Of a stretch of 64,000 nt of DNA, positions 50,401 to 62,484 are shown piece by piece. The notes under the pieces were generated by a model. The model was not told the DNA's origin. It did no database searches and saw only the letters and a list, made by a program, of their open reading frames with translations. Source of the DNA: Brachypodius melanocephalos. Lineage: Eukaryota; Chordata; Aves; Passeriformes; Pycnonotidae. Where the stretch lies: positions 4,927,996 through 4,991,995 of the forward strand of contig VZSR01000514.1 in assembly GCA_013398615.1 (NCBI GenBank), read 5' to 3'. Each line of letters opens with the position of its first letter. Position 1 is the first letter of the stretch. A program made the translations under genes and the position numbers.

Positions 50401-53400
50401 GCTCTTCACTTTGTAGGGTAGACGAAGAAGGTGTCACAAACAGGAAGACAAACTCCTCCAAGAGTAATCTGAGGTTTCACAACCAAAATGGTAGATTATC
50501 ATCTTTCTCAAGTACTGTTTTTAGGTGACATTTGCTCTACAAATCAGCAGTGAAGCGTTCAAAGCAAAGGCTTTAAAAAAATCTTGGTACACACATGAAC
50601 TTTCATGTTCCTACTGTCTACATGTGGGGGCCATTCAATCTCCTTCGTGTTCACTTTTTGTGTCACAAACATTTTCTTGTGACTCGTGAAGTGAACTAAG
50701 CCTGAAGGAGACAAAAACAATTATTATAAAACCAAAAATTTATTTCAGAGCAAAGGAAACAAAAAGGAATACAGTCCCCAACTAAAATCTTTTCAACTCC
50801 CTCTATTTATTTCTTATCTACATTCAGTAATAATGAATAAATAAAATTAGGCAGGAACCACACTCTTTCTCAAGAAACAGAATCAGTCATCCTCTGTGCT
50901 GACGCAACTAAGAAACATAAAATTGATGTAAAGGAACAACAGATACTATTTTTTCTTCTAGAGAGTTATTTTCTTGTGATGGAAGCCAATTAGTGTTGTT
51001 CTCTGAAGAAACATGAAAGCATCAGAGAGAACATTTTTTGTCTGAAAATAAACAAAAAGAATGAAAATAATCTGATCTAGAAAGACATTTTCATGTGCCT
51101 TCGAAAAATGGAGAGGCAGAAAAAGACACGACTGTAGTTTTCCTGACAAACATAATGCAATTTTTCTCTTGAAAATGCTGGAGTTCTGCTTTTTTTCATT
51201 AATATTGTCTACTGAAAATGTCCTGCTTCAGAGAGTGTCTCACTGTGCCAAAATTTTCCTGCTGGAGTATTTCCTTTAAACAGTGAGGAAACGATGCCTC
51301 TAAAGCATTGCTGCCTGTTGAGATCAGGAGTTCAGGTAGGAAGAAGCATTTATTTTTTTCAGATGTTCTTGCAGGGAGATTGTTGCTTGCCTTCATTTTG
51401 AAGTGTTGTTTTTTTTGGGTTTTTTTTTCTCTTCTGGGATGCACCTTCCTCTCTCCTCCAAAGACTCCTGTCTGCATTAGAGCAGCCCTGAAGACAAGTG
51501 TGACCCTGCTGTGGGAGAAGCCTTAGATCTTGCCTTGGGGAATGGAAAGGCACCAAGGCTCCAGGGAGCTGTGAGCCCGTCCTTGTGCCAACATCAGTCA
51601 TGGCACTGTGCCTCACTGTCCGCCCTGGAGGGGCCGAATGAGCCTTAGAATGAGGAGGTAAACAGAGTATCTGTGCAAACAAGCATTTGAATTGATATTT
51701 GAAGATGCAAAAACTGGGCAGCTTTGCAAACAAAGCCAGAAGGAGCATTGGAGATGCAGAGCAGCCGGGGAATGGCTCCTCTGCAGAGCTCCATGGGCAC
51801 CAGCTGCCAGGGCAGAGGGAGCACGGTGATGGAGACATGAAAAAAGCCACAACACTTTCAACATTTCCACAAACATCCGGGGGGCATTCTTACTGTCCAG
51901 GGGCTAATTCTGAGTTGGACAACTTCCCAAATGCTGTCATAAAGGAAGAAATACCAGACTAAGCATATAAGCAAGTTCTTCCTGCAGCTCAACGGGCAGT
52001 CTTGTAGGAGAGAGTCCTAACTGCCATGAGATATCACAATTTATTTGGTACAGCAGGTGACTGTCAGAAAAGCAAAGAGAAAGGACTAAATCCTTAAGGT
52101 CCTCAGCTGCAGAGGCAGATGGTCGGTAAATTCCAGACAGCTTATTAAAAGAAGCAGAATTATTATTTGCAGCACAAAAGAAGTCAGACCCATGGCAGCA
52201 CTAAGAGATCAGTGGATGAATAAAATGAACATAAAACTAGCATAAATACTTTTAGCATAAAAAGGCAAAACAAGACCAGTTTCCTTGCTGGTTCAAGTCC
52301 TGACAAGTCATGATACCCATACTTTTCTTTCAGAGACCGTTTGTTCTCACAGCTGTAGCTGTGACAAAATATCTTCCATGCATCTCTCTATATCAGAGAT
52401 CTAAAGCCCTCTGTAGACAAAGATACCTTCACAAGGAATGGCTTTTGAGAAATTAAATACACTTGTCAGCACACTAATATTTTAGTTCAAATATTTTTAT
52501 GACACCTATGCAAATCTACTTAATCTAAAGAGAGCTTGAGCCCCCTACATGAAAAGTCATCACATCTAATCTGATTTTGATAATACTGTATGTGGGTTTC
52601 AGGCTTTCCTGTTTGCTTGGCTAACATGAACTATTATTCTGCAACCTCCTGTCTGTAGTTCTGGTTGCTTTTCTGACTTGATTTGGTAACAATATTTTAG
52701 AAATGCTGAGGTCCTTCCAATGCCTTAAATCCAAAACAAGGGTCATGGGAAAAAACTCTTATACTTGATTGTAACCACAGCAAAGTGAAGCCCGGGCCAG
52801 AGATAATATCTATGAATGATAAAGGAAGCAGATTAAACACATGGGACTGACCAGAGACATTTACACATAAGGCAGGCCATTAATGGGCAATGAACTAATG
52901 ACACATCTTCAGAAAATGCTTCCTCTGTGCCCAGAACCACTAACAAGATACATAAGAGACACACTCAGCCACACATTAGGCACTGGGCTTGGGTGACCTG
53001 TGTCCCAGGATACCCAATTTAGTTGATAGAGCGGGAGCTGCTCAGAGCAGGTGCTGCAGAGGTGGCAGTGAGTATTTCCCATCGTCTTATGGAGGAATTG
53101 CACCCCAGCACTTTAATATGTCAGAGCTGACTGTAAGGTTTTGTGGTCTGCTTGGTGCAGTCAGGGATGGAAAGCATCTGTCTGTGCTGTGAGATGCTGA
53201 ACACGTGAAGGCACACAAGCAATTACCTCTGGGACTGAACTAAATGAGAACATAAGCAAACAAAAGGTGAAACAGAAACAGTATGGCAAGAGAAAACAAG
53301 TAAAGTAAACACATCTCAATCCTCTTGTGATATTCTCCATGTGTATATCTTGCACTGGTTCTGCTGCATTGTTCTGTTCTCTAAAATCACACAGAGTTTA

Positions 53401-55752
53401 CAAAGAGCTTAAACAAACCCAGCAGAAATGTCCTGTGCTTATTCTAAGCTATGGGATAGAGCACACTGCAGAGATGCAGAGTCAAAGTTGAGATGGGCAG
53501 TGCCTGTTAATAGTAAGAAAAGCCTGTAAAACTTACAGCCTGGTGCTCTAATTAACAAAGCATGTAGCAAAGAATGACATTCCAGATCTATGCCTAATTT
53601 TCCTTCAGGTAATTGCTCTTCTGGAGAGGAACCTGCAAGAATACAGTCCAATCCTGTGTGTGAATGGCTTTAACCTCCACTCATGCTTTCATCCTGATGG
53701 AGCTTTCTTACTCATTTTATATTCCTTGTGAATTTCCAGGCTCCAGCCAGAAGCAGAACCAAAAATGAGGCTCTGCAGCTCTGGAGGAATTTCTGTCTGG
53801 GAACCCAGACATGGGAAATCTCATGAGAAAGCATGCTGTGAAACTCCTGGACAGGTTTTATGAACTTGAAAGATGAAGGTAGCCTGGACAAAACTTCACA
53901 CTGGAGATTATTTGTGCAATTTGGATGTAAACTATTAAATCTAATTGGTCTGAATAATGTCTGTGCTTACATTCTTGCCACTGGCAATGGGTCTGTAAAG
54001 CAAAACAGCTGGTACTGAGGACCAACTATCTCTGGGCTTATTTTGGTTTTTACATCATTTATGTCATTTTTTGATGTCAGATTTACATCAGGCAGGCTGC
54101 CAAACCATTTTCATCTCCCAAAATGCTGCCATAGGAACCAAAGTATGATAAGTGGAATTTGCTTCAAAAGCTCACTTCTGCCCCAGGAAGACATGGTAAT
54201 GCACACGTGTCTGAAGGTACTTGCCAATGACATACCATATCTGAATAATTAAAATATGAAAATTCTTTATAGATGTTCATTATAGCCAATTAGGAAATGG
54301 TACTTTACCAGAAAAAAAAAAAGAACAGCAAAATCTCCTAAATTCCAAAATAGTCTTCTGAGCTTTCAATGAAAAAATATTGGTGACAATTTAAACACTT
54401 TTTTTCCAAGCAAAACACACGAAGGTATTTTGATTTACATTTCTTGGCTCTTTGTGTAGTGCTTGTCTGATTCACTCAATCAGATTCCCAAATTTCAGCT
54501 CCGTGCTTTGGAAAAACAAATCCATCTGGTAGATGCAGACAACACCACCATAAAAAGGATTAGCTCGTATGATATTTTTCTCATTTTCATTCCCAATCTT
54601 GGGAAGGACCCAGAACAAAAGTCACAATAAGAAAAAAGGGCTCCATTTTTATGGAAGCAGTTATCACTCGACAGGTAGCGCTAAGATTGAGCTTAGTGGA
54701 TGAAAAATACATTCAAGCATGAGAATTTGGTAGCCATGAAACCTCAAACTCCCTGTGTGCTGGATGGCCTTTCTACATCCAACAGCAGCCTGACCAAAAA
54801 AAGCAGTTTTTGCCTGCTGACATGAAGGAGTGACACCATTACCATCAGAACTACTGTGAAGATGACATGTGCATAAAAACTGCATTTCATACAGTAGGAA
54901 CAGGGGGACACGTGCAGCCAGAATAGAATTATAATAGACTGTCCTCAGAGCACAGAGAGCTACCTCTGAATTCAGTGGTCATTTAGTGTCTGCAGCACTG
55001 CTGGGTGCAGATAAAGGTTTGATTTCCCCCAGCCTGAATGCCTCTGTGGCAAAAAATGGGCTGGGAGAGCATTGCTCTGCCAAGGAGTTTGCTGTTCAAA
55101 TGTGCTGCATGTAATTAAGGGCATTTGCATGAAATTTCTACATCCTCAAGGCTCCAGGTTAGAAACACACACATCTGTCACAACCTGACATGTTCAATGA
55201 AAGGAGAAATAGAGTTGAAATCATTAGAGAGTGGTTATTTTTAATGAGAGAACAAGTCAAAATGCAAAGGGAGGAGACAGGAAAGGAAAACATTCAGGGA
55301 CTGTCAAGAGCGTGTCAAAGCTGCTGTGTTAATGGTAAAAAAATCAGCAAAAAGCTTTTTAATTTAATGTCTTTCATCTTCAAATCTCAGCAGTTATAAT
55401 AATTGTTAAACCTGTGATTTGTATGTTAGCTAAAGGTTAATGATCTTTTTTTATAGCACCTCAAGGCAAAGCTCATTGACAATTTCCCATGGATGGCAAC
55501 AATGTCTAGAATAGATTTTTAATTGTGGGAATTATCAGGAAGATTAAAAAAAATCTAGGTTTGTAGATGCTTTATTCAAATTTCAGGGACCAGATGATGT
55601 CTTTTTTTCAAAACATCTTTTAGACTCTGCTGGTGTTTTATCAGACTGGTGATAAAGAGGACTTTTGGCCAATAGAACCATACAGCTCAGCAGCATGACT
55701 GCTTTGAAAATTCTTGACTTGAGGATAATTTAGGCAAAAAGCAATTACCCAG
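47431..55752. other. Non-coding DNA between two LTR pieces
   Basis: No gene is recognised and no retroviral coding remnants are seen. A (TTTG)n-like tract lies at about 48187-48210. The longest open frames of the whole window fall here on the minus strand: 51359-51850 (163 codons) and 49628-50062 (144 codons). The first is rich in Cys, Ser and Pro, and its C-terminal part is Lys-rich because of T-runs. The second has two short hydrophobic stretches. Neither matches a family I know. They are noted as unsupported, not as genes. Confidence 0.65.
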
Positions 55753-56320
55753 TGTCCTGGATTGAGCTGGGATAGAGTTAATTTCTTTCCTGGTCCAGTG
55801 CTGTGTTTGGGATTGGCTTTGAGAATGATGTTGATAACACAGGGATGTTTTAGTTGATGCTGAGCCGCGCTCACAGGATGTGTCAGCTTCTCGTGCCCTG
55901 CCAGGGAGGAGGCTGGGGGGCACCAGGAGCTGGGAGGGGACACAGGACACGGGACAGCTGACCCCAGCTGGCCTGAGGGATGTTCCAGACCATGTGGCAC
56001 CATGCCCAGCATGTAAACCAGGGGGAAAGCTGGCTGGGGGTGGATGCTCAGGAACTGACTGGGCATCAGCTGGTAATGAGCAGTTGTTTTGCATTTGCAT
56101 CACTTGTTTTTCTTGAATTTTGTTTCACCTTCTTCCTGTTATTTTACTCTTAAATAAAATTCTTGTTGTTATTATTATTCAATCATTAAACTGCTCTTGT
56201 CTCAACCCTGGAGCTTTCTTACTTTTACTTTTCTGATTCCCTCCCTGTGCCACGGAGGCTGGAGGAGGTGGAGGGAGGAGTATGTGGTGCTTAGTTGTCA
56301 GCTGGGTCAAACCACAACCA
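55753..56320 (+). mobile_element. Solo LTR of an avian endogenous retrovirus
   Basis: A near full-length LTR of about 568 bp. It starts TGTCCTGGATTGAGCTGGGA and ends in ACCACAACCA, so it keeps the TG...CA termini. Inside are GTTGATAACACAGG, GGGAGGGGACACAGG, GGGACAGCTGACC, CATGCCCAGCATGTAAA (where I recall a TATA-like ATATAAA in related copies, here altered), an AATAAA polyadenylation signal at 56153-56158, ATTAAACTG then TTGTCTCAACCC, and a G/A-rich stretch before GTGGTGCTTAGTTGTCAGCTGGG. No internal retroviral sequence follows or precedes it, which fits LTR-LTR recombination leaving a solo LTR. The flanks (CCCAG and TCAGG) do not form a clear target duplication. I recall the family as ERVL-like in birds, but the exact class is not certain. 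Confidence 0.9.
56153..56158 (+). terminator. LTR polyadenylation signal AATAAA
   Basis: A canonical AATAAA within the LTR, about 165 bp before its 3' end, with T-rich sequence (TTCTTGTTGTTATTATTATTC) soon after. In retroviral LTRs this signal ends the viral transcript. In a solo LTR it could end a read-through host transcript, though no such transcript is visible here. Confidence 0.5.
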
Positions 56321-59300
56321 TCAGGCTGCTGAGGACACCCAGATTCCTTCTTTAGATCTGTTTGAGAGGCCGTGTTGGTACTACTTTAACATAGTGCCAG
56401 TAGTTACAAGAGCAAATTTACTCTTCTGAAGATAACATTCTGCTTTACACTTAGGGAATGTTCCAAACCACAGGCATCTTGCTGAAACTACAAAACCACC
56501 TAATCAAGGTTAAACCCCTAAATTCCCACTGTGATCCAGCAGAGTCAATAAATGAGCTACTTTTAGTAGAACAAAAGAAAATGGACAGGATCAAGAGTGA
56601 ATAAAATATTTCTTCCTTTAAGCAAGGTTGAACACTGAGTTAAAACCTTGGTCAGCTTAGGTCTGTGGCAAATGCTTTTTTTACTAGCCTTCTATTTAAG
56701 CAACAAAAAAAGCATCCTTGACAAACTAATAAAAACCCAGACAGTTAAAACATTTAAAACTTGAATAAGCAAAATTTTAATTTTAACACTATCTCTTTTT
56801 TGCTTTTCTCTTTGGGTACAGAGAAATTTTGTGTGATGCTGCCTCTTTGCACGTCTCTGTTGGTAAGGGAGGTGGCCTTAATTGCCCTCTTGCAAGTCAT
56901 TGTTGCCTAAAATGAGCTAACAGAAGCTTCTTCTGTTGATTTCTATTATAAGTATGAATATGTTTTCTTGGAGACAAAATAAGACAAATACCCAGAGAGT
57001 GAGGAAGAAAGAACAACAAAGATAAATTTGCTGCTTCTGATTGTGCAGCCCATGGCACAAAGTGTCTCTGTAAGGGAAACAAGGACTGGTAAACATTCCC
57101 TATCAGCTGCCTTGGTAAACACATGCCACTAACAGGTTATTTCAGACAGAGCTGCCTTCCTGCTCACAGGCTGAGAGCAGCACAGCCACTGACACTCTTC
57201 CTCAAAGGGGATTCTTTTCTTTAGTAAAACACAAAGAAGGAATAAAGGAAACAGAGTTAAGAATAGAAGGAGCACATCAGAGGGGGGGCAGCAGTGAGAA
57301 AATAAGTAATTCTCCAGGTGGAACACATTAATTTTTTTACTGGCACAGTTTATTTCTCCAACCTTCAGCAAAACCTTGACCAAAGGCTGACTGATAACTT
57401 TGGCAGAGGCTGTGGTCTCAAAGGCTTGCAAGAAAGGCAGAAGGGAGGAGAAGGTTGTTATTTCCACCCATTAATAATGCTGATTTCAGCACTAAATTAA
57501 AAATATCTCAGGTGTTTTCTCCATCCTCTGCTCACTTTTCTTTCTGATGTTTCTGTTTAGTTCAGAAGGTGACATTGGTTTAATAGCAGAACCTATGCTA
57601 GGTGGTAAAATGGTATCAACAGATCTAAAACTTAATTATATCCATCTCTCCATCTTTAAATTTAAGCTAAATTTATAAATAATTTGCAGTTGTTCCTTTT
57701 TATCTTGGCCAACATAAATTGCCTGTACTCCACATTCAACCCTGAAAACACACCCTTTTCCTTTTGAAACTCTTACAAGCTTCACTTTTTAATTTTCATT
57801 TCTTTATTTACATTCTTTTTATGATCTAAAATAAAGCCTTAAGTGTTGCAAAGAATTTAATCTGCACAACCAGAGCTATTGATTTAGCATCCGAAAAGAA
57901 TTAATCACTGGATTTATATCCTGTCCTCCATTAATTTAACTGGTCTTCCACAGCCACATTCTCCAGAGACAAGCCTACGTGAAGAAATATGGTCCCTGTT
58001 AATTCCATGTTGAAAGATCAATGAAGTGTCTCAGAACTTGGTGTTAAAGTTCATCTTACTCAATTTTACAAAAGGTTTCATTCCTTTACATGTCACAGCA
58101 GTGTTTTACGTCGCAGCCTCCAGTGACATGAGGAGAACAGATGCTGGATGGTACCTGAATCAGGCAGAGATTAAACACAGGCTCAGCCCCCACAGCAGCT
58201 CTGCTCTGAGCATCCTCTGCCACCCTTTCTGACTCATTAGAGGGTGTCTGTGGGCTCCTGGTCTGTGGCTGCAGTATCTCATCCAAGAGCACCACAGCAC
58301 AAAGGTTTGAAATGCACATTTCACACGTCATAACAGCAACTGGATGTGTCAGTGGGGACAGAAACACAACTGACCTTCACTGATGCTGGAATGGTCTTCA
58401 GGACGCAGGAGCATCATGAGCTCTCATGGTATTTATAGCTGCCTTGCTGTCCCAAAAAACACAATAGCCTCTTGACTACATTACCAATTATGGGTTTAGA
58501 AGGCTAATTTATGAAAACCATGTTTGGAAATAATGCAGCTGAAGGTTTTTTTACTAGTGTTAATGTTACATTAGATATAAAGAACATGACAATTATTATT
58601 CAACATACTAACCAAGAAAAAAAAATTAAATTAAGCAGCCAGCTCTCTGCAGTCATAGTTCAGATCCCTGAACTGACCAGAGACTTTCTCTGGTCTTTCT
58701 TGTCACAACTTCCAGGAGGTTTAAAGCTGAGAACAGATTGGGACTACAGCTGCCCACTTAGATTATCTCAAATCCATCACAAACATGCAGCCTGAGGAAC
58801 CTACTGAAGGCTCAAGTACTTTACTATGTATTCAGTCTCATTAGATTTGTTTTCTTTAGTCCTTTCTCTCTTCTTGCCCTTTACACAGAAGTCCTTAAGG
58901 AGGATGTCAAAACAAACACTACCCAAGTGGGAGATAAACATTTGATTTTGTGATGTTAAAGTTAGTTTCAGATAGCTAAACTATCCCACAACTCCCCAAA
59001 ATGCATCTCAATTCACACAGGGAAAAAAACTTACATAAAAATGAAATAGCAACCTAAACCTACAGAGAACTGCTAAGTATTTCCACATTGCAGCTGGTGT
59101 TATGATCTTTAGAAAAGCTCCACAAAGGCCTCCAGACAAGAATAAGTGAGACAAGATAGGAACATTAGGGTGTTTTTTGCAGAAGGCCAAGGTCATGTGA
59201 AAGTGTTTTTCCATTTTTCTGGTTTTCATGTTCTGTGAAAGATCAGTATTTCTCTCAGACATATTATCCTGTACATGGAGTTCCATAGCCTTGTACTACA

Positions 59301-62151
59301 TGTGTGTGAGACTGCTGGAAGATTGGATAGAATTCAAAATAACGTCAGATTCTGCTGAAAAGACTGAATCAGAAACTCCAAACCAGATTTACTTTGTTCA
59401 GTTGGGAAAATGGGACTTTGTCCCTTCTTTCTTATTTTTTGCAGGGTCAGGGTCAGCCCTTGAGGACGACAACAAATTGGAGGCATCATGTTCTGACCAG
59501 GCAAGAGAGCTGATTGCTGCAATGGAACTGGAGAACATTTGGGAGATCACTCTGACCTTGTAAATTCCAAGTGACTCACACCATTGGAAAAGAGAGTGGT
59601 TCCTATCAAAACCAGGAACAGTCTTGCCTTATACATGAAAGGGAAGCAAGACAGAAAAGAAAACAATTGTTTTCACAAGCAAAATGCCAGCAGTTTGTAC
59701 TGCCCCTGAACATTTAGAATCCATGACAAAGCTTATATTTCTGTTGTGCATTTAAAAATCACAATGCAGTCACCAAGTCCCATTGAAACCAAAAGAAAAG
59801 CGATGTAATTTTCACATTATACGTCAAAACAATCTGGAAACTCTTTCCTTCTGTATTATTTATTCTGTTTGCTTTGGTTACCTCACAATACATGAGCAGA
59901 ACAAAACCTTAGAGAGAAAGAATTTCCTTACCCAAAGAAACCTTACCAGATTTTGAAACATTTTCCCATAAAAAGACACAAAAGAAAAGACATGAAAATT
60001 TTCACAAAATTAAAATCTCAAAAAAAATTAGATCAAATTTTGCCTAGTTTTATACTTTATTTTCCCTTTCACCAGAGATGGAGCTACTTCTGCAAGTGAA
60101 ATTTCAAACCAAAAAAGCAGAGCAAAACAAAAGGCCCTTCAGATTATATGAAAATCTCTGGTTGCTTAGTGTGTCAAAATCAAGCTTTGGATTATTTCTA
60201 CATCAGATTATTGAAATCACTGGTGGGTGAAATTGAAGGCCACGTGCCTCAAAACCAGCTGTAATTTCATCATAAAATGAGGCTTTTCACCTGAAAGCTG
60301 CAATGAAGTGAATGTATCTTGACAGTCAGAGAATGACTTTGAGTGCTGATGTGATCCCACTGCTAGAAAAGCTGGTGCAAACCCATCAGACTGTTCTCCA
60401 GAACCACAATATGCTGATGTGCAGAGATGCTTTCTAATCACCAGGTTTCCACCAACTGGTTGCCTGTGCTGGAAAAGGACCCAGTGACATAAGGAGACCC
60501 AATTCCAGAGTTACATAGCAAAATTGATCAAATTAATTTTCAAATGGAACGTGTATTGACCTCAGCTCTTTACTGGTGCAGGTTAAATTTCAATAAAATC
60601 AGTGTTTTTCAGTAGACAGATATCCTCAAATCCCTGCTCAACTCATTTAAACCTTTCAGTACTGCTGTCCTTTGAAGCTATATTCATTTGCTTTAGCGAG
60701 GCACAGTTCCACATCTTAAACAACTCAGCCTCAGTTGATTCATCTTTCTTATTACACCAGAATGTGAGCCTGAGAATGGGATTTAAATGAGGACAGTACC
60801 TTATTAATTCAAACATCAGCTGATGGGAAGGCAAAATAATTTTATTGCAGTCCCTTCAGCAGAGAAATAAAAATGAATACAGCAGATGTTACCATGAAAA
60901 TTTAACTCTGATTTTCTGTTCCAGCACCCAGCCTATAATTTAACTTTTTAGTCAGGCTGGCACTCTTAGGAGTGGTGTATTACCCTGACTCCTTTAATAT
61001 CTTGACTGAGGACACAAGAGCTGTCCTCTAATGGTTTGATATGCAGTGACACCTTCTACCAAAGCACAGCTGACAGATCTGAGAGTGAATTTGCTGTGTA
61101 ACCCATTCTCCATGATCAATTAATCAGAATTTTGGCTACCATTTGGACACAAAGTTTATACATTCTGCCTGCCCACCCACAACTGGCAGACTGGGCAATT
61201 TCAACCAAAACGATTCTTTTGAAATCGTGGTGAAGGGAAAATACATTAAACTGGTTTGATTGCAAAGAGTTCTGCTCTCCATTTTTTTTGAATAATGATT
61301 TTTTTTCCCAGTCTCTGTAGAGGTCATTTATATTTGGGAACAGAATAGACTCTTGTCACTGTGTTTTGCCATCTGAAAAAACTGTCCAAATTTGATCAAA
61401 CTATGAGAAAAATGCAATTTACACACCATGTGTTCTCTAGGAACTTCATAATCTGTTATTCTAACCTTCAAAGATTTCTTCTAGAGAATAATGCTCTGGT
61501 CTAGTCCCAGAGCTCTGCTCCCCACATATGGGCATGCTGAAATCTAATTTACTGACAATTCTGCAGAGTTTGCTTTAAAAAACAAGTTATGAAAGACAGT
61601 GCACATTTATTTTAATACCACAGGTTTTGTATGAACTAAAAATTGGCAGGAATTTATTTACTAAAGGAAGGTGTTTATAAAATGTAGATATTCCTGATGA
61701 TTCTGTGTATTTAGCAGTTTTGGAAATTAGAAAAACTATGAGAAGAAAAATAATGGGTAGGAGGAGTATGAAGCAATCCATTGCAATATGGAACAACATG
61801 CACTGCAGGAAGAGTTCATGAGGAATGGTGAGAGGTTCTGGGACCCATAGTCATGGGACTGGTACCTCTGTGAAGCAAAATTAAGGTCTTTTATTGGGGA
61901 ATACCAAGATGAACACAAAAAATAGGAGAACCAGCAGCATTAATAGACCTGCTCTAAGGCATTAAAGAGTCCAACTTCATTTGTCCTCTCCTTTGAGACT
62001 GGCGAGATTCCATGGTTGCAGTTTCTGCATACATCTGTTCACTTGGCTTATCTGATGAGTGTGTTCAGGCCAGGATATGAGACTTGCAGACAGAATGGCT
62101 GTGTGATATCTTTTGCTTTGGAGACAGATCTTAAGCAAATCACCCTGATCA
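56321..62151. other. Non-coding DNA, no gene recognised
   Basis: AT-rich, unique-looking sequence. Frames of up to 112 codons (57129-57467 minus, 59228-59563 plus) have no recognisable domain. A G run lies at about 57282-57288 without partner runs. No repeat family could be named. Confidence 0.65.
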
Positions 62152-62171
62152 AATTGAATTGAATTGAATTT
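62152..62171. repeat. AATTG pentanucleotide tandem repeat
   Basis: Three full AATTG units (62152-62166) followed by a partial AATTT. It is a short, probably slippage-derived, microsatellite. Confidence 0.85.
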
Positions 62172-62450
62172 CTTCAACAGCTCTGTGTGCTCACCAGATG
62201 TGTTAATTCATTTTTTTAGGAAAACAACAAAGACGTGGGGAGTAGGAAAAAGATCAGGGACCAATTTGAAGGGAACAGAATGAAGTGCATGCATATAACA
62301 GAGACGATATCTCCTCAAGCCCCTAAAAGGTGTTCAAGATTTCCACATCTTTGTTCATTTTCTGAAAGAAATCAGCTGCGAAACAGCCATGGGAGTGAAA
62401 GGTTTGCTGGGTGACATCTACAGAAAACTTGCTAAGAGCTTGAGAAGAAA
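62172..62450. other. Non-coding DNA, nothing recognised
   Basis: Unique-looking sequence between two short tandem repeats. I see no gene or site that I can support. Confidence 0.6.
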
Positions 62451-62484
62451 CCATTTAATTCCAGAAGCCATTTAATTCCAGAGA
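62451..62484. repeat. 17-bp tandem duplication
   Basis: CCATTTAATTCCAGAAG at 62451-62467 is followed directly by CCATTTAATTCCAGAGA at 62468-62484, identical in the first 15 bases. This is a recent-looking small tandem duplication. Confidence 0.92.

Noticed and set aside
55641..56103. Minus-strand frames of 138-141 codons.
   Set aside because: They run antisense through the solo LTR and its 5' flank and are explained by the LTR's GC-rich sequence.
47247..56320. The two same-orientation LTR pieces as the 5' and 3' LTRs of one provirus, with 8.3 kb of internal sequence between them.
   Set aside because: The spacing fits a provirus, but the two LTRs differ too much and look like different subfamilies, the first lacks both ends, and no gag, pol or env remnant was recognised between them. 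Two independent insertions are simpler.
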